A stretch of DNA of 41,370 nucleotides from CAJGCS01 sp045589955 (lineage in GTDB: Bacteria; Bacillota_I; Bacilli_A; ML615J-28; CAG-313): the NCBI GenBank assembly GCA_045589955.1, contig JAZNQD010000020.1, positions 1 to 41,370 of the forward strand. Reading direction: 5' to 3'. The position numbers and the translations under genes were made by a program. Positions 25,574 to 32,470 of this stretch are shown in pieces; within the stretch, counting starts at the first letter, position 1, and each line of letters opens with the position of its first letter. The notes beneath the pieces were generated by a model, which worked only from the letters and a program-made list of their open reading frames with translations, was not told the origin of the DNA and ran no database searches.

Positions 25574-25595
25574 GTTAATAAAGGTATACCTTTTA
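25574..25595 (+). repeat. Left 22-bp inverted repeat with a 14-bp palindromic core
   Basis: Core AAAGGTATACCTTT (25580-25593), perfectly palindromic, preceded by GTTAAT and followed by TA. The whole 22 bases are the exact reverse complement of 25711-25732. It lies 31 bases upstream of the left small gene. Candidate recombination site and/or operator. Confidence 0.9.
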
Positions 25596-25615
25596 TGAAT
25601 ATACCAATTCAACTT

Positions 25616-25644
25616 ATTATATCATAATTTATTACAAAAAGCAA
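25616..25644 (-). promoter_or_regulatory. Promoter of the left Hint cassette
   Basis: Minus strand: TTGCTT -35 (25639-25644), 17-base spacer, consensus TATAAT -10 (25616-25621). It is the best promoter in the divergent gap, and the transcript would carry the left palindrome in its leader. Confidence 0.75.
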
Positions 25645-25673
25645 CTTACTTATTAAAATAGCGTTAATTTACC

Positions 25674-25702
25674 AAAAAATGTCTATAAAATAGACATTTT
25701 TT
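25674..25702. terminator. Terminator-like hairpin inside the divergent promoter region
   Basis: Perfect 12-bp stem (25674-25685 and 25691-25702), 5-base loop TAAAA, with an A-run before and a T-run after, so it could end transcription in either direction. No gene ends here; it lies upstream of the right-hand cassette. Confidence 0.6.
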
Positions 25703-25710
25703 ATTTATAT

Positions 25711-25732
25711 TAAAAGGTATACCTTTATTAAC
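25711..25732 (-). repeat. Right 22-bp inverted repeat
   Basis: Exact reverse complement of 25574-25595; palindromic core at 25713-25726. It ends 11 bases before the ATG of the right small gene and abuts its AGGAGG. Confidence 0.9.
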
Positions 25733-25743
25733 AGGAGGTTTGT

Positions 25744-26379
25744 ATGAAAAGAAAATACATATATATTCTCATGCAACTTTTTACATCAATATGTGTAGTA
25801 AGCGTAGGATTTGCCTCGTGGACATTCGTTAGTGGTGACAGTATTGTCGCAAGCGGTAATATAAAAGCTGAGGATGTTATTACAGATAATGAAATTGTTT
25901 CAATTAATGATACAAATCTATTATTAGAATATTATAAGACTGGTTTCATCGGTTTAGATGAAAACGGGAATAAAGTTGTTTCTGATACAGGCATATTAAC
26001 TATTACATATAACATTAATCTAGAAAAATATAAGGAAAAGAATCCAGGTGCTACTAATTTAGATATTAAAATATATTTAGATTGTATAAGTGCATATAAT
26101 GATTTTAATATCTTTAATTCTACTTATATAGAATGTTCAGAAGATACTATTACAAGTGTAGAAGTTTCTAAATTAACTTCTAAAGTAATGGATGCTTCTT
26201 CTTATTACATTAATTTAAAACTAAATGACATAACAGACGTTAACTTAAACGAACTTATAGTTACCGTGAATTATAAATTTATAATTTCTAATGCAAATCA
26301 TAAGAAATTTTATAGTGATGTTTATCCTAAAATGGATGGAATAACATTTAAGCCATCTGTTATGGTAAGTGGTGATTAG
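25744..26379 (+). CDS. Small exported protein with conserved FASWTFVSGDS N-terminus (partner of the 1146-aa protein)
   Basis: 211 residues, with AGGAGG upstream of the ATG. Hydrophobic segment at about 5-24, then VGFASWTFVSGDSIVASGNI. The body is polar and beta-rich with two cysteines, and it lacks the CSSC motif of its divergent partner. Beyond the first 45 residues I see little similarity to that partner, yet both are followed at once by a large Hint protein. Likely a secreted or membrane-tethered partner of the 26381 product; the detailed role is unknown. A SipW-like signal peptidase, if needed, is not in the window. Confidence 0.8.
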   Translation: MKRKYIYILMQLFTSICVVSVGFASWTFVSGDSIVASGNIKAEDVITDNEIVSINDTNLLLEYYKTGFIGLDENGNKVVSDTGILTITYNINLEKYKEKNPGATNLDIKIYLDCISAYNDFNIFNSTYIECSEDTITSVEVSKLTSKVMDASSYYINLKLNDITDVNLNELIVTVNYKFIISNANHKKFYSDVYPKMDGITFKPSVMVSGD

Positions 26380-26380
26380 T

Positions 26381-29300
26381 ATGAAGAAGAAATATTTATT
26401 TGTTATTATACCAATTACACTTATTATATTCTCCTCTATCATTTCTATAGGCTATTCAAGTTGGATAATATCAGAACCAATTTCGATACAAACATCGGAG
26501 ATTAGTATTGAAGATGTAACATTCAAAGATGCATCATATTATGAAGTGACATATGATGGTGAAGGTCATGCCCCGCATATAGATTTAAGTGACAGTATAC
26601 CCGATGATGTACTAGATTATGAAGTAAAATATTATAAAAAGGGCGAAAACGGATCCACATCAGGTTTATACAATGGAAGAACTGATTATGGAGAATATAC
26701 AGCTGAGTACTATAACACTACTACTAAATTAGTAACTCAATTAAGTTTTAAAATTAATAAGGCAGTTCTAAATGTTACTATCCCTGATCAGTATTGTTAT
26801 TATTCACTAAACTCAACACCGGATACAACAAAATTCCCTGTTGTTAAGGGGATAAAAGATGAGACAATTGAAGGTGAATGGATTTTAGATGAGGATACTT
26901 CAAACAGTGAAACAAGAACTATATATGATGAAGGAGGGGAAAAGGACAAACATTATTCATTATTCAATTACAAGTTTGTACATAACAATCCTAATTACGA
27001 AGAAATCACAAACATACAAGTAAAACTATGTTATTACTCTGTAGCTTACTTAGGAAGTGGTGGTACATCTTACTATTGTAGTCTTAATAATGCTTTAGAT
27101 GCAGCTAACACGGGCAAAACAAAAGATGTATACATATTGCCAAATCTATATGAAAATAGAAAGGATGGCGCAGTACATCCTATTGAAGTTTATAGTGATA
27201 TTACTTTAGAATCTGGAACAACATTAACTATTCCATATGATAATGAAGTATGGACCCCTCCTTCAGGGGATGAACTATCTGCAATTCAGATTGATACTTC
27301 TGAAAAAAATGTTAGAACTTATAGAAAATCTTTTATTAAAGTCTTAAATGGAGCAGATATAACCATAAATTCGGGTGCAAAACTTTACATTGGCGGTGAG
27401 TATCAAGCAAAAGGGGTATGTAGAAATTATTCAGAAGTAAACCTTGGTGCAAATTCATCGATAAATGTATATGGTGAATTATACGTTTACGGTTATATAA
27501 AAGAAAGTGTGGATGATGCTAAAAACGCATACCAAATTGAATACACCGGTAGATATGACAATGACTATGATGAAGGACGTAAAGTTTCAGTATATGAAAC
27601 AGGTTTTATCCAAACAGGCTTTACATGTCATGATTTATCAGGTGGCGGAACGTTATTAAGTTTTATAGAAAATAACATTTGTCCTATTAATCAATTTGAA
27701 TTTCAAAACGTTCAAACGTATTTAGAAGTTTATCATGGCGGAAGATTCAACGCCCTAGCTAATTTCTATGTAGCCGGTCAACCTTTTACAACAACTGTAG
27801 ATGTTGTAGGAAACGATTCTAGTTCAGCTATATTTAAACTTGTTGATGGATACTTAACAATCCAATATAATCCCGCCGATGTATTATATGGAGGTTCAGA
27901 TAAATCATTTACATCAATTTCATTGCATGGAACATTAAATCAAGGATTCTTAAAAATTCAAATTCAATCTTACCCTATAAGTACAGAAACAAATTATCTT
28001 CCTATATCGTATAAATTTAAGATTTATTTTGCTGCAGGTAGTACATATAATACATCTTATAAAATTAAACTTTTACCTGGGTCTGAACTATATATTGAAG
28101 AAAATAGTACAGTTAACATTAATAATTCAATAATTTTTTATAAAGAAGACTCATATAGTCAAGTTGACGGAATTTCATATCCTTTAAAACCTGATGCCAA
28201 ATTTATAAATAATGGTACTTTAAATATAAATTCTAATGGTAGTGTTGGAGGTTTAATTGAAACTAGCAATCAAAATGGTACAGCACTGATTAATTTTAAT
28301 AATGTAGATTCATCAGGCTTATTATCTGTATCTCCTGATGGTAATCCATCCATTTCAAATGTCACTATTCAAGCAGAGGGTTATTTTTTCAATGAAACGA
28401 CCGCTATAAACGAAATACGACAATTTGTTGCAGGAACTACTTTAACTTCATCTATAAACAATATTGGTTGTTGGGAAGGAGAAAGTTACAAATTAAATAC
28501 ATTAGAAATTAAAGTTGATAAATCTGAAAGTTTCAAATACAATGTTCTCGGCTATCAAGTGTATACATATTCAGATGCTGATGGAAATGGAAAAACTGAA
28601 TTAACTTCGGGAGTTACAGATGCAAACTTTACTTTTAATATTCAATCTGGCCAATATTTTAGTATATCAACATCACGTATTAAAGCAGCGTCATTTGAAA
28701 ATTCTGATCTAATATTTGAATCAGGAGATATTTATCAAATGAACAATGACATGATTTTAAATATTTTACCGAGTGAAGGAATATTGATTACATTTGATTC
28801 AACAGTAACTAATCAGACTGGCGATAAGCAAAATTCTGGTTTAGGTAACTCTTCTATCACTTTCTATGAAGGCACAACAAATTCCACTTCAAATAGAGCA
28901 ACTATTGGCGAATTCCCAACAGAAGGCAGTTTCATTATGATTAAAGGTAATTACTTGTCATTTAAATGTTCTGGTGGTATTGGTCAAAATGGGACATTAA
29001 GTTTTGATACCGCAACAATCTCTCCAAGTTTATCTGGCGATGTAAAAACTTTAAAATCAAATACTCCAGTTAAAATTGATGGTGAAACAACGGATACTTA
29101 TAATATTTCATTTGAATGGGAGGCTAATTTTTGTGTCACATCAGATACTTTAATTACTCTCGCAGATGGAACACAAGTTAGAATTGACCAATTAACTGGT
29201 CATGAGTTATTACGTGTTTGGAATCACGTAACAGGAACATTTATTAATGTACCAATTGGCTACTTGATTAAACATAATGATAGTGAAACTTTACAAATTG

Positions 29301-29821
29301 TTACTAAATTATCATTTAACAACGATAGTTTTGTTAAGATTATTGGTGATCACACATTCTACAATGCAAGTCTTAACAAGTATATTATCCTAAATGAAAA
29401 TAATGCACATTTATATGTTGGAGATTATTTCATTTACGAGTCTAATGGTAAACTTGAAAAAGTACAATTAATTAGTGCTGATACATATGAAGAATATACA
29501 ATTGCATATTCAATCGAAACATTTGGTACTATAACATCATTTGCAAATGGTATCTTATCTGCTACACCTTATCTTGAAGCAGTATTAAATGCCTTTGATA
29601 TTAATAACGAAACATTTATTTATGAAAATATGGAAGAAGATATTGATAAATATGGTGTTTATAGTTATTATGAATTATCTGATTTAATGACATATGAAGA
29701 ATATCAAATGACAAATGCTAAATACTTTAAAGTGGCAATCGAAAAAGGAATTATTACTTGGGAAGAATTTATGCAAGCAATTGAAATATTCAGATCAGTT
29801 GAAGGTGACTTTATTAATTAA
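26381..29821 (+). CDS. Very large exported protein: MBG-like domain, beta-helix-like region, C-terminal Hint domain
   Basis: 1146 residues from the ATG at 26381, one base after the TAG of the small gene; a start at 26369 would overlap it. The N-terminal membrane segment ends SIGYSSWII, a variant of the ASW motif. About 50-135 look MBG-like (VTYDGEGHAP...LSFKINKAV). About 225-880 are beta-helix-like. The Hint domain begins at C918 (CVTSDTLITLADGTQVRIDQL), keeps block-B IGDHTFYN, and ends FANGILSATP where typical Hint domains have ANGILVHN, so the HN pair is missing. The last 60 residues share KYFKVAIEKG and IDKYGVYSYYE with the paralogue. There are no InlB repeats, unlike the paralogue. Surface display or processing by the Hint domain is inferred. 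Confidence 0.85.
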   Translation: MKKKYLFVIIPITLIIFSSIISIGYSSWIISEPISIQTSEISIEDVTFKDASYYEVTYDGEGHAPHIDLSDSIPDDVLDYEVKYYKKGENGSTSGLYNGRTDYGEYTAEYYNTTTKLVTQLSFKINKAVLNVTIPDQYCYYSLNSTPDTTKFPVVKGIKDETIEGEWILDEDTSNSETRTIYDEGGEKDKHYSLFNYKFVHNNPNYEEITNIQVKLCYYSVAYLGSGGTSYYCSLNNALDAANTGKTKDVYILPNLYENRKDGAVHPIEVYSDITLESGTTLTIPYDNEVWTPPSGDELSAIQIDTSEKNVRTYRKSFIKVLNGADITINSGAKLYIGGEYQAKGVCRNYSEVNLGANSSINVYGELYVYGYIKESVDDAKNAYQIEYTGRYDNDYDEGRKVSVYETGFIQTGFTCHDLSGGGTLLSFIENNICPINQFEFQNVQTYLEVYHGGRFNALANFYVAGQPFTTTVDVVGNDSSSAIFKLVDGYLTIQYNPADVLYGGSDKSFTSISLHGTLNQGFLKIQIQSYPISTETNYLPISYKFKIYFAAGSTYNTSYKIKLLPGSELYIEENSTVNINNSIIFYKEDSYSQVDGISYPLKPDAKFINNGTLNINSNGSVGGLIETSNQNGTALINFNNVDSSGLLSVSPDGNPSISNVTIQAEGYFFNETTAINEIRQFVAGTTLTSSINNIGCWEGESYKLNTLEIKVDKSESFKYNVLGYQVYTYSDADGNGKTELTSGVTDANFTFNIQSGQYFSISTSRIKAASFENSDLIFESGDIYQMNNDMILNILPSEGILITFDSTVTNQTGDKQNSGLGNSSITFYEGTTNSTSNRATIGEFPTEGSFIMIKGNYLSFKCSGGIGQNGTLSFDTATISPSLSGDVKTLKSNTPVKIDGETTDTYNISFEWEANFCVTSDTLITLADGTQVRIDQLTGHELLRVWNHVTGTFINVPIGYLIKHNDSETLQIVTKLSFNNDSFVKIIGDHTFYNASLNKYIILNENNAHLYVGDYFIYESNGKLEKVQLISADTYEEYTIAYSIETFGTITSFANGILSATPYLEAVLNAFDINNETFIYENMEEDIDKYGVYSYYELSDLMTYEEYQMTNAKYFKVAIEKGIITWEEFMQAIEIFRSVEGDFIN

Positions 29822-29824
29822 CAT

Positions 29825-29856
29825 AAAAAACAAGGCTAATTTTAGCCTTGTTTTTT
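29825..29856. terminator. Bidirectional terminator after the 1146-aa gene
   Basis: 14-bp stem (29825-29838 and 29843-29856) with a 4-base loop and A/T tracts on both sides. It ends the Hint gene on the plus strand and could end the candidate small RNA on the minus strand. Confidence 0.92.
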
Positions 29857-30031
29857 CAATGGTCTTAAAGAGATAGTAGAAATAGTTTTATTACCGAAGG
29901 GCACTATTTACATTGTAATGACATAATCCTCCTCCCGCGTTTCATTACAAGAAGTCAAATTGTTATGTATATCTAAAAAAAGAATTACTAAATATTTTAT
30001 TAAAAAGGAATTATTATTCTAATTTGACTTC
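29825..30031 (-). ncRNA. Candidate structured small RNA, about 205 nt
   Basis: This 283-base gap has no convincing gene. On the minus strand an extended -10 promoter (30038-30046) would start an RNA near 30031, exactly at the 5' arm of an 11-bp stem (30021-30031 with 29951-29961). Then come a 9-bp stem (29942-29950/29913-29921) with a 20-base loop holding GGGAGGAGG, a 7-bp stem (29903-29909/29880-29886), and the terminator at 29825-29856. After GGGAGGAGG is a six-codon frame (MSLQCK), so a leader peptide is possible. It matches no RNA family I recognise. It might also be a 3' extension of the regulator mRNA. Confidence 0.45.
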
Positions 30032-30037
30032 AAGGAT

Positions 30038-30046
30038 ATTATATCA
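30038..30046 (-). promoter_or_regulatory. Extended -10 promoter of the candidate small RNA
   Basis: Minus strand TGATATAAT (30038-30046). No good -35 is present, which an extended -10 tolerates. Confidence 0.45.
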
Positions 30047-30104
30047 CATCGGTTTGTCGAAATTTGTCACTTCTTGCGGTTGGAATAAACTTTTTTTATT
30101 TTTT

Positions 30105-30764
30105 TTAGTTTTCTTTTTTAATATTCACTACTGATGCATCTACACTGCCATTTATTGAGTATGCATTAACTTCTGATGCTCTAACATTTCCATCAATATT
30201 ACCACAAGCAACGCCATCTCCGGCAGTAACAGTACCACCAACGTTTCCACAAGCAACACTATCGCCAGCTGAAACACTTCCATCAACATTACCACAAGCA
30301 ACGTCATCTCCGGCAGAAACATTTTTGCCAACATTACCACAAGTAACGCTATCTCCGGCTGCTACTGTATCTAAAACATCTCCTTTTACTGTTATTGAAA
30401 AATGACTATAGATGTCTTTAATATCGCCATCATATTCAATTTGTAAAGTATCATTATGTTTTACATATTCTTGATAGTCAATTAGTTTTGTAAGTTGATT
30501 GCCTTTTACAAGTAGGATATATAAAGTTTCTTCTTTAGCGCCTTTAACTTGAACATTTTCTAATTTTGGATTTAGTTCAAATAATTCATCTAAAGATATA
30601 TCTAATTCTTGAGCTAGTTTTACTAATGTGTTAATATCGGGTGTAGTTGTCCCATTTTCCCACTGACTTACTGCTTGATAACTTACATATAGTTTTGTTG
30701 CTAGGTCGTTTTGAGTTAGGCCTTTTTCAAGTCTTATTTTTCTTAATTTTTCACAAAGTTTCAT
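30105..30764 (-). CDS. XRE-family transcriptional regulator with a C-terminal cysteine-containing beta-solenoid-like repeat
   Basis: 219 residues. An N-terminal HTH_XRE domain (about 6-61: LRKIRLEKGLTQNDLATKLY, VSYQAVSQWENG) should bind DNA as a dimer. Residues 70-130 form a linker domain (KEETLYILLVKGN...). Residues 134-193 are four 15-residue repeats of the form VSAGDSVACGNVDGS, each with one cysteine, followed by two degenerate copies; they resemble a short bactofilin/adhesin-like beta-solenoid and might sense metal or redox state. AAGGAG precedes the ATG. Its promoter overlaps 14 bases identical to part of the inverted repeats at 25574-25732, so it may control itself and the Hint cassettes. 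Confidence 0.88.
   Translation of the reverse strand: MKLCEKLRKIRLEKGLTQNDLATKLYVSYQAVSQWENGTTTPDINTLVKLAQELDISLDELFELNPKLENVQVKGAKEETLYILLVKGNQLTKLIDYQEYVKHNDTLQIEYDGDIKDIYSHFSITVKGDVLDTVAAGDSVTCGNVGKNVSAGDDVACGNVDGSVSAGDSVACGNVGGTVTAGDGVACGNIDGNVRASEVNAYSINGSVDASVVNIKKEN
30186..30365 (-). repeat. 45-bp coding repeats in the XRE regulator gene
   Basis: Four tandem units encode VAAGDSVTCGNVGKN-type repeats. They produce spurious open frames on both strands in this stretch. Confidence 0.85.
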
Positions 30765-30783
30765 AATGTTCTCCTTTATTTGT

Positions 30784-30799
30784 TTTATACCTTTATTAA
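30784..30799 (-). promoter_or_regulatory. Promoter/operator region of the XRE regulator, sharing the cassette repeat sequence
   Basis: Minus strand -10 TATAAA (30784-30789). The plus strand TATACCTTTATTAA (30786-30799) is identical to 14 bases of the right inverted repeat (25718-25731). Only one half of the palindrome is conserved. Candidate autoregulatory operator. Confidence 0.5.
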
Positions 30800-30839
30800 A
30801 ACATATTTATAGATATTAATCAATAAAGTATTAGTTGAA

Positions 30840-30866
30840 AACAACTCAAGCACCGCTTGAGTTGTT
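30840..30866. terminator. Terminator after gltS
   Basis: Perfect 12-bp stem (30840-30851 and 30855-30866) with an ACC loop and T-rich runs; it follows the stop at 30871 on the minus strand. Confidence 0.92.
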
Positions 30867-30870
30867 ATTT

Positions 30871-32367
30871 TTATTGCTTAGATTGTTCTTTTTTGACTCT
30901 TTTTTTAAAGATGCGTTTTCTAAAGATAAAGATTGTTATTGCTACTAAGTAAATCGCAAGTGCAGCTAGGACTATTAAGCTGTTTTGCATGCTTTCTGCG
31001 GCTACACCAAGTAGTAACAAGAAAGGGAATCCAAAGATAATGGCTGGTAGTGATTGGAATACTAAGTTATTAGCCATAGGTGTTTCATATTTAGGGTCAA
31101 TTTCTCTTAAAAGAATCATCCCATTACTAGCAGTACCAGTTAACATACCAAACATTGCTAAGAAACCTTCATGTGGGTAATCTTTGTAAACTTCTCTTGT
31201 TGTTAGTTTTACATATATAAATGTAACAATCGCACCTATTGCACATAAGATTACAATAATTCCCCATGTCTTTGTTAGGTCATTTAGGTTGATTGCTGCA
31301 GTCCCCGCAACAATCATAATGTCAAAGAAGAAACCGCTAATTCTATCTAAAAGATAATTACTAGCGTATTCTCGTTTCATGACTTTCTTTTTCTTTAGCC
31401 CATTGATAATAGCTTTTGAAATAGCTGCCATAACAGTACCAATTAAGAAGTTAAAGCCCCAAATAAGTGGACTTAGAGTATTTGTTCCAAAGTTTCCAAG
31501 CACTGGAACTAAGAATCTTTCAAGTGCAAACATTACTAAGAAAGCTAAAGCATAAACAACAAATACTAAAATGAATTGAACTGTTAGTTTATCAACTGAT
31601 TCAGTTGTTGGAATTTCATTTTTTGATTCATATACATCAAGGGTATTTTTTTCTAAGTGCTCAACAACATTTTTGCTAATTAGTTTTTTTCTTCTTAAGT
31701 ATGCTAGGTATATTACCCCACCGATTGCTGAAACAATGAATCCGATTGTTGCAACAGTTAAACCAAATGATGTACCACCTTCAAATCCAAACTTACTTTC
31801 GTATGTTCTACCCCAAGTACCTGCTTGTCCTGTTCCTTGACCAAAGCCAAGTGGAAGTAATAAGCCGGCAAACCATTTTGTTGGGTTTTCTTCCCAGCCT
31901 AAATGGCGTGTTGCAAGTCCACATAAAACAAAAGCAAGAATTGTTACAATTAAACCGAAGACGGCTTGAACTAGATATGTACCAACTGTAATTGCCCCTG
32001 AGTCAATAACAGTCATTGTTTGTTTTTTATCTTTTTTAGGGTTTTTCTTTAACGCCACCGCAACAAATCCTAAACCAAGCATATGATATGTGATTAGTTC
32101 CATAACGCCTTCATCGACTAAGAAAGCACTACCATTTGTTGTTGTTGCATCGATGTTTAATACGTATTTCAAAAATGATTTTAAAAGTAAAATAATTAAT
32201 CCTGCAATAATTGCTGTAGGAATTAAGCTCTTTCTTAAGAAAGGAATCTTTCTTCTTAAAATGTTCCCGATTGCTAAAGCAAATACAACATAGAATAATT
32301 GGATTAAAAATGCCCAGTTACCTATATCAGAAAAATTTGTAATTTTACTTACTGCTAAAATATTCAT
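30871..32367 (-). CDS. gltS: Sodium/glutamate symporter (GltS/ESS family)
   Basis: Imports glutamate with sodium through the membrane. 498 residues with about ten membrane segments; SLIPTAIIAGLIILL, GLGFVAVALKK, LLPLGFGQGTGQAG and GMLTGTASNGMILLR are characteristic of the two reentrant-loop halves. Usual length is about 400; the surplus is a charged cytoplasmic loop (VVEHLEKNTLDVYESKNEIP) and a longer tail. I use the second ATG (32365-32367), eight bases from AAGGAG, since the one at 32373 is too close. Monocistronic. Substrate is inferred from the family. Confidence 0.88.
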   Translation of the reverse strand: MNILAVSKITNFSDIGNWAFLIQLFYVVFALAIGNILRRKIPFLRKSLIPTAIIAGLIILLLKSFLKYVLNIDATTTNGSAFLVDEGVMELITYHMLGLGFVAVALKKNPKKDKKQTMTVIDSGAITVGTYLVQAVFGLIVTILAFVLCGLATRHLGWEENPTKWFAGLLLPLGFGQGTGQAGTWGRTYESKFGFEGGTSFGLTVATIGFIVSAIGGVIYLAYLRRKKLISKNVVEHLEKNTLDVYESKNEIPTTESVDKLTVQFILVFVVYALAFLVMFALERFLVPVLGNFGTNTLSPLIWGFNFLIGTVMAAISKAIINGLKKKKVMKREYASNYLLDRISGFFFDIMIVAGTAAINLNDLTKTWGIIVILCAIGAIVTFIYVKLTTREVYKDYPHEGFLAMFGMLTGTASNGMILLREIDPKYETPMANNLVFQSLPAIIFGFPFLLLLGVAAESMQNSLIVLAALAIYLVAITIFIFRKRIFKKRVKKEQSKQ

Positions 32368-32389
32368 AATCATCTCTCCTTATGTATGT

Positions 32390-32417
32390 ATTATACCACT
32401 TTTTTTAAAAATTGCAA
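32390..32417 (-). promoter_or_regulatory. Promoter of gltS
   Basis: Minus strand: TTGCAA -35 (32412-32417), 16-base spacer, extended TGGTATAAT -10 (TATAAT at 32390-32395). Confidence 0.75.
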
Positions 32418-32425
32418 AAATAAAA

Positions 32426-32458
32426 GGCGCAAAAAAGGTATTAAGTTTGTTTTGCGCC
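32426..32458 (-). terminator. Terminator after the acyltransferase gene
   Basis: 9-bp stem GGCGCAAAA/TTTTGCGCC (32426-32434, 32450-32458) with a 15-base loop, then TTTTATTTTT on the minus strand. Confidence 0.85.
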
Positions 32459-32470
32459 CTCAATATTTAA

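Larger units (their letters stand above)
25596..25710. other. 115-bp segment between inverted repeats: candidate invertible promoter
   Basis: The segment contains one well-formed promoter reading left (25616-25644), a weaker candidate reading right (ATTACA 25631-25636, 17 bases, TAAAAT 25654-25659) and a terminator-like hairpin (25674-25702) between the latter and the right-hand gene. Inversion would exchange which operon has the strong promoter and which has the hairpin. Inference only: no inverted form is visible in one sequence. Confidence 0.5.

Noticed and set aside
25580..25593. Terminator hairpin at the palindrome
   Set aside because: A perfect 14-bp palindrome leaves no loop and has no proper T-run; a protein site is more likely.
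25574..25732. Miniature transposon (MITE) bounded by inverted repeats
   Set aside because: No target-site duplication at the outer edges, and the segment holds promoter and hairpin elements matched to the flanking genes.
30152..30340. 62-residue leucine-rich frame inside the XRE gene
   Set aside because: Arises from the 45-bp coding repeats read in another frame.
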